Shown here piece by piece: positions 35,191 to 44,618 of a DNA stretch of 49,367 nt; position 1 is the stretch's first letter, and each line of letters opens with the position of its first letter. The stretch lies in NCBI RefSeq assembly GCF_900169175.1, contig NZ_FXZM01000017.1, forward strand, positions 1 through 49,367, read 5' to 3'. The DNA comes from Brevibacterium jeotgali. GTDB lineage: Bacteria; Actinomycetota; Actinomycetes; Actinomycetales; Brevibacteriaceae. A program made the translations under genes and the position numbers. Under the pieces are notes generated by a model. That model ran no database searches. It worked only from the letters and a program-made list of their open reading frames with translations, and was not told the origin of the DNA.

Positions 35191-36702
35191 TCATGCTCGT
35201 GCCAGGCGGCCTGCGAGCTCGACGAGGGTGCGCACCGGCACTCCGGTGCCTCCCTTGCCCGTGTAGCCGTGGGGTCCCTCGCCGTTGAACGACGGTCCGG
35301 CGATGTCGAGGTGCGCCCACTCGACGCCGTCCTCCACGAACTCCTGGAGGAAGGCCGCGGCGGCGAGCATCCCTCCTGCGCGGCCGCCCGCGTTCGTGAG
35401 GTCCGCCGTGTCCGAGTCGAACGACCGGATCATCTCCTCCGGGATGGGCATCGGCCACATCGGCTCGCCGGATGCCTCTGCCGCGAGGACCAGCTTGTTG
35501 CGGGCATCGTCCGTGCCCATGACTCCCGTGGTGCGCAGCCCCAGCGCCACGACCTGCGCGCCTGTGAGCGTCGCGATGTCGACGATGAGGTCCGGGGACT
35601 CCTCCTGTGCGGCGACCAGGGCGTCGGCGAGCACCAGTCGGCCCTCGGCGTCCGTGTTCGTCACCTCGACGGTCTTCCCGCCGTAGATGCGCAGGACGTC
35701 GGCAGGGCGCTGCGCAGTTCCGGACGGCATGTTCTCCGCGAGTGCGAGCCAGGCGGTGACCCTGACGGGCAGGCCCAGGCGCGCGATCGCGAAGATCGAC
35801 TGCGCCGCGGCTGCCGCTCCGGCCATGTCGGACTTCATCTCCTCCATCTTCGCCGGCGGCTTGAGCGAGATGCCGCCGGAATCGAAGGTGATGCCCTTGC
35901 CGACGAGCGACAGGTGGGTCGACGCCTTCTTGGGGGCGTACGAGATCTTCACGAGACGGGGCCCGCGGGTCGAACCGCCGCCCACGCCGATCAGACCGCC
36001 GAACCCACGGGTGCGCAGCGTGTCCTCATCGAGCACCTCGACGGTGACCTTGGCCTTCTTGAGGTCTCCGGATCCCGCCTGGTCGACGACGGACTGCGCG
36101 AAGGATTCGGGGAACAGGTCGAGCGGAGGCTGATTCACGAGGTCGCGGGCGCCTGCGGACGCGGCGGCGATCGTCGTGGCGCGATCGAGTCCGGCCTTCG
36201 CGGACGTCGGGGCGACGATCGTGAGGGTCGAGACCGGCTTCTTGTCCGCACCGTCAGACAGGTAGGCGGTGTAGCGGTACGAGCCGAGCAGCGCGCCGGT
36301 GGCGACGGCCTCGGCGGATGCCGAGTCCGCGACGGGGAAGGCGAGGCCGACGGAATCGGTCTTCTCCAGTGAGCGCAGGGCTGTGCCGGCGGCACGGCGC
36401 AGCGTCTCGAGGTGCGCGCTGTCGGAGTCGGCCTCTTCGCCGATCCCCGCAAGCACGACCGAGGTCGCCTTGAAGCCTGTGGGTGCCGGGATGCGGACGG
36501 TCGAGCCGGCCTTCCCCGTGTGACCGACGGCTGCCGCCGCGGCCGTGAGCGCCTGCGCCTGCTTCTTCGCCAGGCCCGGAGCTGCGGGGAGGCCTCCCGT
36601 CTGGTCCTGCTGGAACGCGACGACGAGTGCATCGACGGTGAGCGCAGCGGGATCGCCGGTGGCGCGCGTGAGCGTCGGGAGGGGAGTGCTGGGGGTGACC
36701 AT
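35191..36702 (-). CDS. pepA: Leucyl aminopeptidase (M17)
   Basis: 503 residues, a hexameric two-metal aminopeptidase that trims N-terminal residues from peptides in the cytoplasm. Catalytic landmarks: VGKGITFDSGGISLKP, the metal-ligand stretch MKSDMAGAAA, and the signature NTDAEGRLVLADAL. N-terminal residues 1-170 are the variable domain. The start is the ATG at 36702 with AAGGA seven bases upstream. Divergent from pyrD with 90 bases between; a TAGGGT hexamer at 36740-36745 could serve as its -10. Confidence 0.93.
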   Translation of the reverse strand: MVTPSTPLPTLTRATGDPAALTVDALVVAFQQDQTGGLPAAPGLAKKQAQALTAAAAAVGHTGKAGSTVRIPAPTGFKATSVVLAGIGEEADSDSAHLETLRRAAGTALRSLEKTDSVGLAFPVADSASAEAVATGALLGSYRYTAYLSDGADKKPVSTLTIVAPTSAKAGLDRATTIAAASAGARDLVNQPPLDLFPESFAQSVVDQAGSGDLKKAKVTVEVLDEDTLRTRGFGGLIGVGGGSTRGPRLVKISYAPKKASTHLSLVGKGITFDSGGISLKPPAKMEEMKSDMAGAAAAAQSIFAIARLGLPVRVTAWLALAENMPSGTAQRPADVLRIYGGKTVEVTNTDAEGRLVLADALVAAQEESPDLIVDIATLTGAQVVALGLRTTGVMGTDDARNKLVLAAEASGEPMWPMPIPEEMIRSFDSDTADLTNAGGRAGGMLAAAAFLQEFVEDGVEWAHLDIAGPSFNGEGPHGYTGKGGTGVPVRTLVELAGRLARA

Positions 36703-36779
36703 CAAGGGTCCTTCCGTGAGTCGGATGGTGTCCGTCCCCACCCTAGTCCGGTGGGAGATGCAGGTGAGGGCCGGGCGGA

Positions 36780-36785
36780 TAGACT
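36780..36785 (+). promoter_or_regulatory. -10 hexamer of pyrD
   Basis: TAGACT followed by seven bases and the GTG at 36793: leaderless start. Confidence 0.5.
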
Positions 36786-36792
36786 CCGCCTC

Positions 36793-37905
36793 GTGGACAA
36801 TTCCCTGTATTCGCTCGTCTTCCGTGCCGTGTTCGCGCCGATGGACGCGGAGCGTGCCCACCACCTCAGCTTCTCGGCCCTGCGCGCCGTCGATTCCGTG
36901 CCGGGGCTGCGGGCCGCGTTCGGCGCAGTGCTGTGCGCGGGGACCGACGACCCCGTCGAGGTGCTGGGCCTTCCGTTCCGCAACCGCGTGGGGCTGGCGG
37001 CCGGCTTCGACAAGGAGGGCGGCGGTGTCCGCGCCCTGTCGCGGCTGGGGTTCGGACACATCGAGATCGGGACCGTGACGGGCCAGGCGCAGCCGGGCAA
37101 TGACCGTCCACGGCTCTTCCGCCTGCTCGCGCACGACGCGATCCTCAATCGCATGGGCTTCAACAACTCCGGATCGCACGCCGCAGCAGCGGCAGTCGCG
37201 CAGCAGCGGGAACTCGTCGCAGCGCTGCCCGCATCACGGCGACCGATCGTCGGGGTCAACATCGGCAAGACCAAGGTCGTCGAGGCGACGGAGGCGGCGT
37301 CGGACTACGCCGTGTCGACGCGCGAGCTGGCGCCGCTGGCCGACTACCTCGTCATCAACGTGTCCTCGCCGAACACTCCGGGTCTCCGAGACCTGCAGGC
37401 GGCGGACTCGCTGCGCCCCATCATCACCGCGGTGCGCGACACCGCCGCCGAGGTCGTGGAGGCACCGCGGTCGACGCTCGGCCACGTGCCCCTGCTCGTT
37501 AAGCTCGCGCCGGATTTGGCGGACGGCGACGTGCGGGACCTGGTCGACCTCGCGATCGAGGAGCGCGTCGACGGTCTGGTGCTCACGAACACGACGATCG
37601 ACCGCGAAGTCCTGGCAGGCGAGGACCGCGCGTTCGCCCAGGGCGAGGCCGGCGGGATCTCCGGACGACCGCTCGCCGAACGATCGATGGAGGTGCTGCG
37701 CCTGGTGCGCGCCCACCTGGACCGCGTGCACCCGGGATCGGCGCTGGCACTGGTGTCTGCCGGCGGAGTCGGCGATGCCCGGGATGTCACCGCTCGCCTG
37801 GGTGCGGGTGCGGACCTGGTGCAGGCGTACTCCGGCCTCATCTACGGCGGACCGGCGTGGCCGGGACGGCTGGTCCGCGGAAGTCGTGGCGGACGGCGGC
37901 GGTGA
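36793..37905 (+). CDS. pyrD: Dihydroorotate dehydrogenase (quinone), class 2
   Basis: 370 residues. It oxidises dihydroorotate to orotate in pyrimidine synthesis and feeds electrons to membrane quinones. Class 2 features: an N-terminal helical membrane-docking part (residues 1-50), then GLAAGFDKEG, GTVTGQAQPGN, RMGFNN, the catalytic-serine region VINVSSPNTPGLR, KLAPDL and the FMN-binding LVSAGGV. The start is GTG at 36793, supported by the leaderless promoter; no ribosome site is seen. Confidence 0.94.
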   Translation: MDNSLYSLVFRAVFAPMDAERAHHLSFSALRAVDSVPGLRAAFGAVLCAGTDDPVEVLGLPFRNRVGLAAGFDKEGGGVRALSRLGFGHIEIGTVTGQAQPGNDRPRLFRLLAHDAILNRMGFNNSGSHAAAAAVAQQRELVAALPASRRPIVGVNIGKTKVVEATEAASDYAVSTRELAPLADYLVINVSSPNTPGLRDLQAADSLRPIITAVRDTAAEVVEAPRSTLGHVPLLVKLAPDLADGDVRDLVDLAIEERVDGLVLTNTTIDREVLAGEDRAFAQGEAGGISGRPLAERSMEVLRLVRAHLDRVHPGSALALVSAGGVGDARDVTARLGAGADLVQAYSGLIYGGPAWPGRLVRGSRGGRRR

Positions 37906-37914
37906 GCGGGTGGA

Positions 37915-37954
37915 TATGAGGAGGGCCCGGGCGATCGCCCGGGCCCTCCTCATA
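37915..37954. terminator. 40-bp perfect palindrome, bidirectional terminator
   Basis: Two 20-base arms (the left begins TATGAGGAGGGCCCGGGC) meet with no spacer and end CCTCCTCATA. It lies between the convergent pyrD and DUF3043 genes, and its A-rich and T-rich ends give each direction a few terminal U residues. Confidence 0.8.
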
Positions 37955-37977
37955 GCATGTGCGCTGTGCCGTCCGGG

Positions 37978-38604
37978 TCAGGACGGGTACTGGCCGCGCT
38001 TCACGACGGCCTTGGGCACGCGGAGGCGACGGATCTGCACGGAGCGCATGATCGCGTAGAAGTTCGTGCCGCGCTGGATGGCGTCCTCGCCGAACTTCGT
38101 CTTGAGGCGGCCGCGCAGCAGGACGCAGAGCAAGATGCTGTCGAGCACGATGAGGAGGATCAGTCCGTAGACGATGAAGTTCGCGATCATCGCCCACTGC
38201 TGTCCGCCGAACATGCCGGCGAGCAGCACGACGAGTGCGATCGGGATGAACATCTCGCCGATCGAGAATCGTGCGTCGACGTAGTCGCGGACGTAGCGGC
38301 GCTGGGGCCCGGCGTCACGGGGTCCGAGGAACTTCTCGTCGCCGTTCATCACGCCGATCCGCGATTCGTCGCGACGACGCCGCATCTCCTCACGTGCCCG
38401 CTTGTCCGCAGCCTTGCGGTTGCCACCGACCAGGGGTCGCTGGTTGAGCGCCTCCTGGTCACTGCGCTTGGGCGTGGGGCGATTCTTCTTCTGCTCCGCG
38501 GAGTGCGCGACGGGGTCGGCGTCAGCGCCGACCCCTGTGTCGTCGTTCGACGACGCGCGCTGATCCGGGTCAGCTTCCTGGGGCTTACTCTTCCGTCCGA
38601 ACAC
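37978..38604 (-). CDS. DUF3043 membrane protein
   Basis: 208 residues of an actinobacterial family of unknown function. A hydrophilic, charged N-terminal half (MFGRKSKPQEADPDQRASS, later KRAREEMRRRRDESRIG) is followed by two membrane helices near 118-136 and 140-163 and a basic tail (IRRLRVPKAVVKRGQ). The start is the GTG at 38604, chosen because a TACTAT hexamer lies seven bases before it and it begins the conserved MFGRK. Divergent from the dipeptidase with 20 bases between start codons. Confidence 0.8.
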   Translation of the reverse strand: MFGRKSKPQEADPDQRASSNDDTGVGADADPVAHSAEQKKNRPTPKRSDQEALNQRPLVGGNRKAADKRAREEMRRRRDESRIGVMNGDEKFLGPRDAGPQRRYVRDYVDARFSIGEMFIPIALVVLLAGMFGGQQWAMIANFIVYGLILLIVLDSILLCVLLRGRLKTKFGEDAIQRGTNFYAIMRSVQIRRLRVPKAVVKRGQYPS

Positions 38605-38611
38605 GCAATGA

Positions 38612-38618
38612 ATAGTAT
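38612..38618. promoter_or_regulatory. Overlapping divergent -10 elements
   Basis: ATAGTAT contains TAGTAT on the plus strand (38613-38618, six bases before the ATG at 38625) and TACTAT on the minus strand (complement of 38612-38617, seven bases before the GTG at 38604). Both genes would have leaderless transcripts from nearly the same DNA bases. Confidence 0.6.
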
Positions 38619-38624
38619 CGGATC

Positions 38625-40019
38625 ATGACTGACTCACAGCATCCGCGTCCCGCGTCCGCCCGCGCTGCGGAGCTCCACGCCGCACTGGACACCGTCTTCG
38701 ACCAGGTGAAGGAGACTCTCGCGTCGCTCGTCGCACTCCCGTCGATCGCCTGGCCGTCCTTCGACCAGTCCCATGTCGCCGCTTCCGCCGAGGCCGTCGC
38801 CGGCCTGGCCCGGGAGGCCGGCTTCCCGTCGGTGGAGGTCCTCACGGCGCCCACCGCATCCGGGGAGGACGGAGCCCCCGCCGTCGTGGCGCGTCGGGAG
38901 GGTCCAGCAGGCGCTCCGACAGTGGTCCTCTACGCGCATCACGATGTCCAGCCCACGGGAGACGAGGCCCTGTGGAACACCTCGCCGTTCGTCGCGACGG
39001 AGATCGGCGACCGGATCTACGGACGCGGCGCGGCCGACGACAAGGCCGGCATCCTCGTCCACCTCACCGCTCTGCGACTGCTGGGCGACGACCTCGGCGT
39101 CGGCGTGGTCCTCTTCGTGGAAGGCGAGGAGGAGGCCGGCTCCCCGAGCTTCCAGAACTTCCTCCGCACGCATCGGGACAAGCTGGCAGGCGACGTCATC
39201 GTCGTCGCGGACTCCGGGAATTGGAAGGTCGGCACACCGGCGCTGACCACCAGTCTGCGCGGCATGGCGTCGCTCGAGTTCACTGTGACGACTCTGGACC
39301 ACGCGGTGCACTCCGGGATGTACGGAGGAGTGGTGCCGGACGCGGCGCTAGCGATGACGAGGCTGCTGAGCACGCTCCACGGAGAGGGCGGCGCGGTCGC
39401 GGTGTCCGGCCTCGGCGGCGAGTCGCACGCAGACGTCGAGTACGACGAGGCGGACCTCCGCCGGGATTCCGGCGTACTCGACGGTGTCCAGCTCATCGGT
39501 GAGGGAACACTCGCCTCTCGGCTGTGGTCCCAGCCATCGATCACGGTCATCGGCCTGGACCTGCCGCACGTCGACGTCTCCTCGAACACGCTGCAGCACT
39601 CCGTGCGCGCGAAGCTGAGCATCCGCGTCGCCCCGGGTGGGACCCCCGCCGACGCACTGGCAGCGGTGAAGGAGCACCTGCAGTCCCATGCTCCCTTCGG
39701 CGCGCATGTCGAGTTCGGTGCAGAGGAGGGCGGCAGCCCGTGGCAGGCGGATACGGAGGACCCAGTCGTCGATACCGCGATGGCCGCGCTGTCCGACGGC
39801 TTCGGCGCCCAGGCGGTGCAGGTGGGCCTGGGCGGGTCGATCCCCTTCATCGCGGACCTGCTCGAGGAGTTCCCCTCCGCGTCGATCCTCGTGACGGGAG
39901 TGGAGGACCCTGATGCGCGGGCGCACAGCGCCAACGAGTCGCTGCATGTTCCGGACTTCCGGTCGGCGATCGTGTCCGAGGCGCTGCTCCTCGAAGCGCT
40001 CGGGCGCGGTGAGGGGTAG
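38625..40019 (+). CDS. M20-family dipeptidase/deacylase
   Basis: 464 residues, a two-zinc M20 peptidase of the dipeptidase kind. Metal-site motifs: YAHHDVQP near residue 105, GRGAADDKAG near 137, the catalytic glutamates in VEGEEEAGSP near 167, ADSGNW, and the C-terminal HSANE. The lid domain (about 200-315) contains HSGMYGG. It probably cleaves dipeptides or similar N-acyl amino acids; the exact substrate cannot be read. The start ATG 38625 is leaderless. Confidence 0.88.
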   Translation: MTDSQHPRPASARAAELHAALDTVFDQVKETLASLVALPSIAWPSFDQSHVAASAEAVAGLAREAGFPSVEVLTAPTASGEDGAPAVVARREGPAGAPTVVLYAHHDVQPTGDEALWNTSPFVATEIGDRIYGRGAADDKAGILVHLTALRLLGDDLGVGVVLFVEGEEEAGSPSFQNFLRTHRDKLAGDVIVVADSGNWKVGTPALTTSLRGMASLEFTVTTLDHAVHSGMYGGVVPDAALAMTRLLSTLHGEGGAVAVSGLGGESHADVEYDEADLRRDSGVLDGVQLIGEGTLASRLWSQPSITVIGLDLPHVDVSSNTLQHSVRAKLSIRVAPGGTPADALAAVKEHLQSHAPFGAHVEFGAEEGGSPWQADTEDPVVDTAMAALSDGFGAQAVQVGLGGSIPFIADLLEEFPSASILVTGVEDPDARAHSANESLHVPDFRSAIVSEALLLEALGRGEG

Positions 40020-40142
40020 GGGCTGGTCCAGTCCGGTGGCGGAGTGCCTGCCGGAACGCGTCCGCTGCGCGGCCGGAATGCGCCGGAATGCGCCGGGCCC
40101 GACGTATCGGAATAGGGACGGCCATCGCGGCGTTCTGAGGTG

Positions 40143-40148
40143 TAGCCT
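40143..40148 (+). promoter_or_regulatory. -10 hexamer of the ErpA-type gene
   Basis: TAGCCT, predicted start near 40155 and a leader of about 55 nt with GAAGGAG before the ATG at 40211. Confidence 0.4.
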
Positions 40149-40210
40149 GAGAGGACCAGCGATCGACAGTGCGATCTGCGACGTTCCCCGAATCGTGCGA
40201 AGGAGATCCG

Positions 40211-40564
40211 ATGACCGTCACCGACACGACGACCGTGCCCCACGGAGTCGAACTGACAGACACAGCCGCCGACAAGGTCCGCAACCTGCTCGAACAGGAG
40301 GGCCGCGACGATCTGCGACTGCGCGTCGCAGTGCAGCCCGGCGGCTGCTCCGGTCTCATCTACCAGCTGTACTTCGACGAGCGCACACTCGATGGAGACG
40401 CGGTGCGAGACTTCGACGGCGTCGAAGTGATCGTCGACAAGATGAGCGTTCCCTACCTGGGCGAATCGAAGATCGACTTCTCCGACACCATTGAGAAGCA
40501 GGGTTTCACGATCGACAACCCCAACGCCGCAGGTTCATGCGCGTGCGGTGATTCGTTCCACTGA
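40211..40564 (+). CDS. erpA: Iron-sulfur cluster insertion protein (ErpA/IscA type)
   Basis: 117 residues of the A-type carrier family that delivers Fe-S clusters to target enzymes. The three cluster cysteines are C46 (QPGGCSGL), C110 and C112 (GSCACGDSFH). LipA, aconitase-type enzymes and similar proteins are typical clients. The start ATG follows GAAGGAG by six bases. In many actinobacteria this gene lies ahead of the cytochrome oxidase genes, as here. Confidence 0.93.
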   Translation: MTVTDTTTVPHGVELTDTAADKVRNLLEQEGRDDLRLRVAVQPGGCSGLIYQLYFDERTLDGDAVRDFDGVEVIVDKMSVPYLGESKIDFSDTIEKQGFTIDNPNAAGSCACGDSFH

Positions 40565-40581
40565 CCAGCCGGCGCTCAGCG

Positions 40582-40622
40582 ACAGCGGGATCGGGTTTCT
40601 CATGGAAGCCCGCTCCCGCTGT
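40582..40622 (+). terminator. Terminator of the ErpA-type gene
   Basis: ACAGCGGGATCGGGTTTC against GGAAGCCCGCTCCCGCTGT, an imperfect 17-bp stem with a 4-base loop, 18 bases past the stop. Confidence 0.65.
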
Positions 40623-40658
40623 GCATTGCGCGGGAGACCGAGCGGTTGGTGGCGAGTT

Positions 40659-40691
40659 GGCAGTCTGGTGATGAGTCGGCAGTCTGGTGAT
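40659..40691. repeat. Two 14-bp direct repeats ahead of aat
   Basis: GGCAGTCTGGTGAT at 40659-40672 and 40678-40691, 19 bases apart, just before the ribosome site of the next gene. Possible regulator site or slippage trace. Confidence 0.6.
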
Positions 40692-40705
40692 CGATCGGAG
40701 GAGCG

Positions 40706-41344
40706 ATGATGCACGACGAGGATCTCAAAGCAGTGTCGGTCGGCTTTTCCGGCGATGTGGACCTGGTCATGTCCGCATACCGGGCGGGCCTCTTCCCGAT
40801 GGGGCTGGGCGATGACGGCGGGCCCCCGATGGGGTGGTGGGCTCCGACCGTCCGCGGTGTGCTGCTGCCCGGCGGACTGCGCGTGAGCAGGAGCCTGCGC
40901 CGCTCGATGCAGGACTTCACCTTCACCGTCGACCAGTCGTTCGCCGACGTGGTCGCAGGGTGCGCGGACACCTCACGGGAGGGCTCGTGGATCACTGAGG
41001 GCTTCGCCCGGATGTACGACGACCTCCACGCAGCGGGATGGGCACATTCGGTCGAAGTGCGCGATGCGGATGGCCGGCTGGTCGGCGGGCTCTTCGGCAT
41101 CAGCTTCGGAGCGGTGTTTGTCGGCGAATCGATGTTCCATGCGGAGACGGACGCGTCGAAGGCGGCGCTCGTCCACCTCTCTGGCCTGCTCGATGAGCGG
41201 TGCGGGGTCCGCTGGGTCATCGACGTGCAGTGGTCGACACCGCACCTCGAGAGCCTGGGCGTGTCGGAGCTGACGGGGCTCGAATACCTCGATCGGCTCC
41301 ACCGTGCGGAAGGCGCTCCCGTTTCTGAGGTCTTTTTCAGCTGA
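40706..41344 (+). CDS. aat: Leucyl/phenylalanyl-tRNA-protein transferase
   Basis: 212 residues. It adds Leu or Phe from tRNA to proteins with N-terminal Arg or Lys, marking them for ClpS-ClpAP decay. Family blocks present: AYRAGLFPMG, WWAPTVRGVLLP, ITEGFARMYDDLHAAGWAHS, VGGLFGISFGAVFVGESMF and IDVQWSTPHLESLG. Two adjacent ATG codons (40706, 40709) follow GGAGGA; the second has the better spacing. Functional only if the cell has matching N-end-rule proteases. Confidence 0.92.
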   Translation: MMHDEDLKAVSVGFSGDVDLVMSAYRAGLFPMGLGDDGGPPMGWWAPTVRGVLLPGGLRVSRSLRRSMQDFTFTVDQSFADVVAGCADTSREGSWITEGFARMYDDLHAAGWAHSVEVRDADGRLVGGLFGISFGAVFVGESMFHAETDASKAALVHLSGLLDERCGVRWVIDVQWSTPHLESLGVSELTGLEYLDRLHRAEGAPVSEVFFS

Positions 41345-41521
41345 AGCCCCGCCAACGTGAATTTCTACGTCGTGTAGCGGTAAGCTGTCGGAGACAAAGT
41401 CAGAGTTCGGTGACCAGGGCATCTACACCCTCGTCCGCGTTCCGCATTCACGGTTCATCCGGGGTGGGAACGGGCGGGGTCAGCCACTCTGGGGCACCGA
41501 CAGAGGTTCGAAAGGCTGCAC
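41345..41521 (+). promoter_or_regulatory. Leader and promoter region of the cytochrome oxidase genes
   Basis: 177 bases between aat and ctaC. A TAAGCT hexamer at 41381-41386 with TGAATT 17 bases upstream could be the promoter, giving a leader near 130 nt. The spacer contains CTACG-TCG-TGTAG, a short imperfect palindrome. AAAGG lies six bases before the ctaC start. Confidence 0.4.
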
Positions 41522-42415
41522 GTGGATTCTCCGAATCAGCCAGCACCGGGGGCGCGCGCGTCCTGGGCCAAGCGGCTCGGTGTGATCGGCGCAGCGGCGG
41601 CAACGACACTGCTCGCCGGATGCTCGAGTGAACGGTGGGAGGTCGGGTTCCTCCCGCCCGACTCGAAGGGCGCCACTTCACACACCGATCACTACATCGC
41701 GCTGTGGAACGGCGGATGGATCGCTGCCCTCATCGTGGGCGCCATCACTTGGGGTCTGTTGATGTGGTGCATCGTCGCTTATCGCCGCAAGAAGTCCGAT
41801 CGCGGTCTGCCCGTCCAGATGCGCTACAACATGCCGGTAGAGATCCTCTACACGGTCGTTCCGATCATTCTGGTCTTGGTATTCTTCTTCGAGACAGTCA
41901 AGACGATGGACAACACCATCAACGACGACACCGAAGCCGAACAGGTCATCGAGGTCTACGGCAAGCAGTGGGCCTGGGACTTCAACTACGTGACGGAGGA
42001 CGTCCACTACGCCGGAGTACAGGCGAACCTGGACGGTACGGAGCAGCCGGGCATCGAGGCGCCCACGCTCTACCTTCCCGCGAACACGGACCTCGAGCTC
42101 AAACTCGAATCCCGTGACGTGATCCACTCCTTTTGGATTCCGGCCTTCCTTGAGAAGCGCGACATGATCCCCGGGCGCTCGTCGAGCATCCATCTCCAGG
42201 CCCTCAAAGAAGGCGACTACATGGGCAAGTGCGCAGAACTCTGCGGCGAGTTCCACTCGGAGATGATCTTCAACGTCAAGGTCGTCTCGCCGGCCGAGTA
42301 CGACGACTACATCGAGTCCCTGCGCGAACAGGGCAATGAAGGTGTTCTGGGTGAGGAATACAACCGCGACGACTGGTACGACAACCCGTACGAGCAGGAA
42401 GGGGCTGAGAACTGA
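41522..42415 (+). CDS. ctaC: Cytochrome c oxidase subunit II
   Basis: 297 residues, subunit of the aa3 oxidase that ends aerobic respiration. The signal peptide ends in a lipobox, LLAGC with C34, so the N-terminus is probably lipid-anchored. Two membrane helices are at 58-86 and 105-124. The outer cupredoxin domain holds the dinuclear copper site: H202 (IHSFW), then C237, C241, H245 and M248 in [12 protein letters not shown]. The start is GTG at 41522. Its stop overlaps the ctaD start by one base (TGATG). Confidence 0.95.
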   Translation: MDSPNQPAPGARASWAKRLGVIGAAAATTLLAGCSSERWEVGFLPPDSKGATSHTDHYIALWNGGWIAALIVGAITWGLLMWCIVAYRRKKSDRGLPVQMRYNMPVEILYTVVPIILVLVFFFETVKTMDNTINDDTEAEQVIEVYGKQWAWDFNYVTEDVHYAGVQANLDGTEQPGIEAPTLYLPANTDLELKLESRDVIHSFWIPAFLEKRDMIPGRSSSIHLQALKEGDYMGKCAELCGEFHSEMIFNVKVVSPAEYDDYIESLREQGNEGVLGEEYNRDDWYDNPYEQEGAEN

Positions 42416-44121
42416 TGACTGCGACTGACTCGCGTCCCGCCGGTACTGCGGGGATGTCTGCCGATCCGGTACCGACCAGCAAGGGTCGTATCTTCGTCAG
42501 CTGGATCACCTCCACTGACCACAAGACGATCGGATACATGTATCTGATCACCTCCTTCATCTTCTTCTGCCTGGGCGGCGTGATGGCACTCATCATCCGC
42601 CTGGAGCTGTGGGAGCCGGGGATGCAGGTCCTCGAGACCAAGGAGCAGTACAACCAGATGTTCACCATGCACGGCACGGTGATGCTGCTGATGTTCGCGA
42701 CGCCGCTGTTCTCCGGCTTCGCGAACGTGATGATGCCTCTTCAGATCGGTGCGCCCGACGTCGCCTTCCCGCGGCTGAATTCGTTCGCGTTCTGGCTCTT
42801 CTCCTTCGGCTCGCTCATCGCGCTGGCGGGCTTCCTCACCCCGCAGGGAGCGGCATCATTCGGATGGACGGCCTACGCGCCTCTGTCGAACACCACGTTC
42901 ACTCCGGGGATCGGCGGTCACCTCTGGGTGATGGGCCTTGCCTTCCAGGGCTTCGGCACCATCCTCGGCTCGGTGAACTTCATCGCCACGATCCTCACCC
43001 TGCGTGCCCCGGGCATGACCATGTTTCGCATGTCGATCTTCACGTGGAACACGCTCATCACGGCTGTGCTCGTCATGATGGCGTTTCCTGCGCTTGCCGC
43101 CGCTTTGCTGGCTCTCGCGTCCGATCGGATCCTCGGTGGACACATCTTCAGCCCGGAGAACGGAGGGCCATTGCTCTGGCAGCACCTCTTCTGGTTCTTC
43201 GGACACCCGGAGGTCTATATCATCGCCCTGCCGTTCTTCGGCATCGTGTCGGAGATCTTCCCGGTCTTCAGCCGCAAGCCGATCTTCGGCTACGTCGGTC
43301 TGGTGTACGCGACGATCGCCATCGCCGCACTGTCCGTCACGGTGTGGGCACACCACATGTACGTGACCGGCGCCGTGCTGCTGCCGTTCTTCGCGGTCAT
43401 GACGATGCTCATCGCCGTACCGACCGGCGTGAAGATCTACAACTGGATCGGCACGATGTGGAGGGGCTCGCTGACATTCGAGACCCCCATGCTGTGGTCG
43501 CTCGGCTTCCTCGTGACCTTCGTGTTCGGCGGTCTGACTGGCGTCATCCTGGGATCGCCGGCGTTGGATCAGCAGGTGTCCGACTCATACTTCGTCGTCG
43601 CTCACTTCCACTACGTCGTCTTCGGCACCGTGGTGTTCGCGATGTTCGCCGGCTTCTACTTCTGGTGGCCGAAGTGGACGGGCAAGATGCTCGACGAGAC
43701 GCTGGGCAAGATCCACTTCTGGACGTTGTTCATCGGCTTCCACGCCACCTTCCTCGTGCAGCACTGGCTGGGCGCAGACGGCATGCCGCGTCGCTACGCG
43801 GACTACCTGCCGCAGGACGGCTGGACGTTCCTGAACCAGATCTCCACCGTTGGATCCTTGATCCTCGGCCTGTCGATGATCCCGTTCTTCTGGAACGTCT
43901 GGGTCACCGCGCGGAAGGCACCCAAGGTCACGGTCAACGACCCGTGGGGCTACGGCGGATCGCTCGAATGGGCGACATCCTGCCCGCCGCCGCGTCACAA
44001 CTTCACCTCGCTTCCGCGCATCCGCTCCGAGCGCCCTGCGTTCGAAGCGAACCACCCGGAACTGCTGGAACTCGCGGCCGCCGGTCACGGTGCGCCTGCG
44101 GCCAAGGAGGTCGCGAAGTGA
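42415..44121 (+). CDS. ctaD: Cytochrome c oxidase subunit I
   Basis: 568 residues, the catalytic subunit with twelve membrane helices, binding haem a and the haem a3-CuB centre. Ligand motifs: TMHGTVMLL (haem a), the HPEVY loop in [10 protein letters not shown] with the cross-linked His-Tyr pair, WAHHMYV (CuB) and VAHFHYV (haem a3). The tail is hydrophilic. Translation is coupled to ctaC through a one-base overlap; the stop shares bases with the ctaF start GTG. Confidence 0.97.
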   Translation: MTATDSRPAGTAGMSADPVPTSKGRIFVSWITSTDHKTIGYMYLITSFIFFCLGGVMALIIRLELWEPGMQVLETKEQYNQMFTMHGTVMLLMFATPLFSGFANVMMPLQIGAPDVAFPRLNSFAFWLFSFGSLIALAGFLTPQGAASFGWTAYAPLSNTTFTPGIGGHLWVMGLAFQGFGTILGSVNFIATILTLRAPGMTMFRMSIFTWNTLITAVLVMMAFPALAAALLALASDRILGGHIFSPENGGPLLWQHLFWFFGHPEVYIIALPFFGIVSEIFPVFSRKPIFGYVGLVYATIAIAALSVTVWAHHMYVTGAVLLPFFAVMTMLIAVPTGVKIYNWIGTMWRGSLTFETPMLWSLGFLVTFVFGGLTGVILGSPALDQQVSDSYFVVAHFHYVVFGTVVFAMFAGFYFWWPKWTGKMLDETLGKIHFWTLFIGFHATFLVQHWLGADGMPRRYADYLPQDGWTFLNQISTVGSLILGLSMIPFFWNVWVTARKAPKVTVNDPWGYGGSLEWATSCPPPRHNFTSLPRIRSERPAFEANHPELLELAAAGHGAPAAKEVAK

Positions 44122-44519
44122 AGACATCGGCATGGATCTTCGGTCTGGGAATATTCTTCTTCGCTCCCGTGGCCATTCTCTACGGGTTCCTGACCGACTT
44201 CACGGAGTGGGTTGGACTCGCCGGTCTCATGCTGGTGGGCGGTATGTCCCTCATGATCGGCGTTTACCTGTGGATGTGGGAGAAGAAGCACCCGCAGCTA
44301 CCCATGGATGACGTCGATGGTGAGATCGAGGACGAGTACTACGAGTACGGTTTCTATTCTCCGTGGAGCTGGTGGCCGATCACCCTGGCTACGGGCGCGG
44401 CACTCTGCTTCATCTCGGTTGCAGTGGGTTGGTGGATCTTCCCGTTCGGTGGCGTCATCGCTGTCATCGGTATGGTCGGGCTGATCTACGAGTACGACCG
44501 CGGCAACTTCGCTCACTGA
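44118..44519 (+). CDS. ctaF: Cytochrome c oxidase subunit IV, actinobacterial type
   Basis: 133 residues with four membrane helices (about 4-25, 31-52, 83-100 and 103-123), a loop [20 protein letters not shown], and a closing [10 protein letters not shown] typical of the actinobacterial CtaF. It is a structural subunit of the aa3 oxidase. The start is GTG at 44118, overlapping the ctaD stop by four bases (GTGA), with AAGGAGG seven bases upstream. Confidence 0.93.
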   Translation: MKTSAWIFGLGIFFFAPVAILYGFLTDFTEWVGLAGLMLVGGMSLMIGVYLWMWEKKHPQLPMDDVDGEIEDEYYEYGFYSPWSWWPITLATGAALCFISVAVGWWIFPFGGVIAVIGMVGLIYEYDRGNFAH

Positions 44520-44566
44520 TCGGAGCGCGCGACGGGTCGATCCCGCCGTGAGCCCTGCACTCTGAC

Positions 44567-44618
44567 CAGGGAGGGAGAGCGGGATGGAAGGAAGCTTCCA
44601 TCCCGCTCTCCCTCCCTG
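44567..44618 (+). terminator. Terminator of the ctaC-ctaD-ctaF unit
   Basis: A 23-bp perfect stem (left arm CAGGGAGGGAGAGCGGGATG then GAA) with a 6-base loop, followed by TGTGTTG. The strongest hairpin of the window. Confidence 0.85.
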
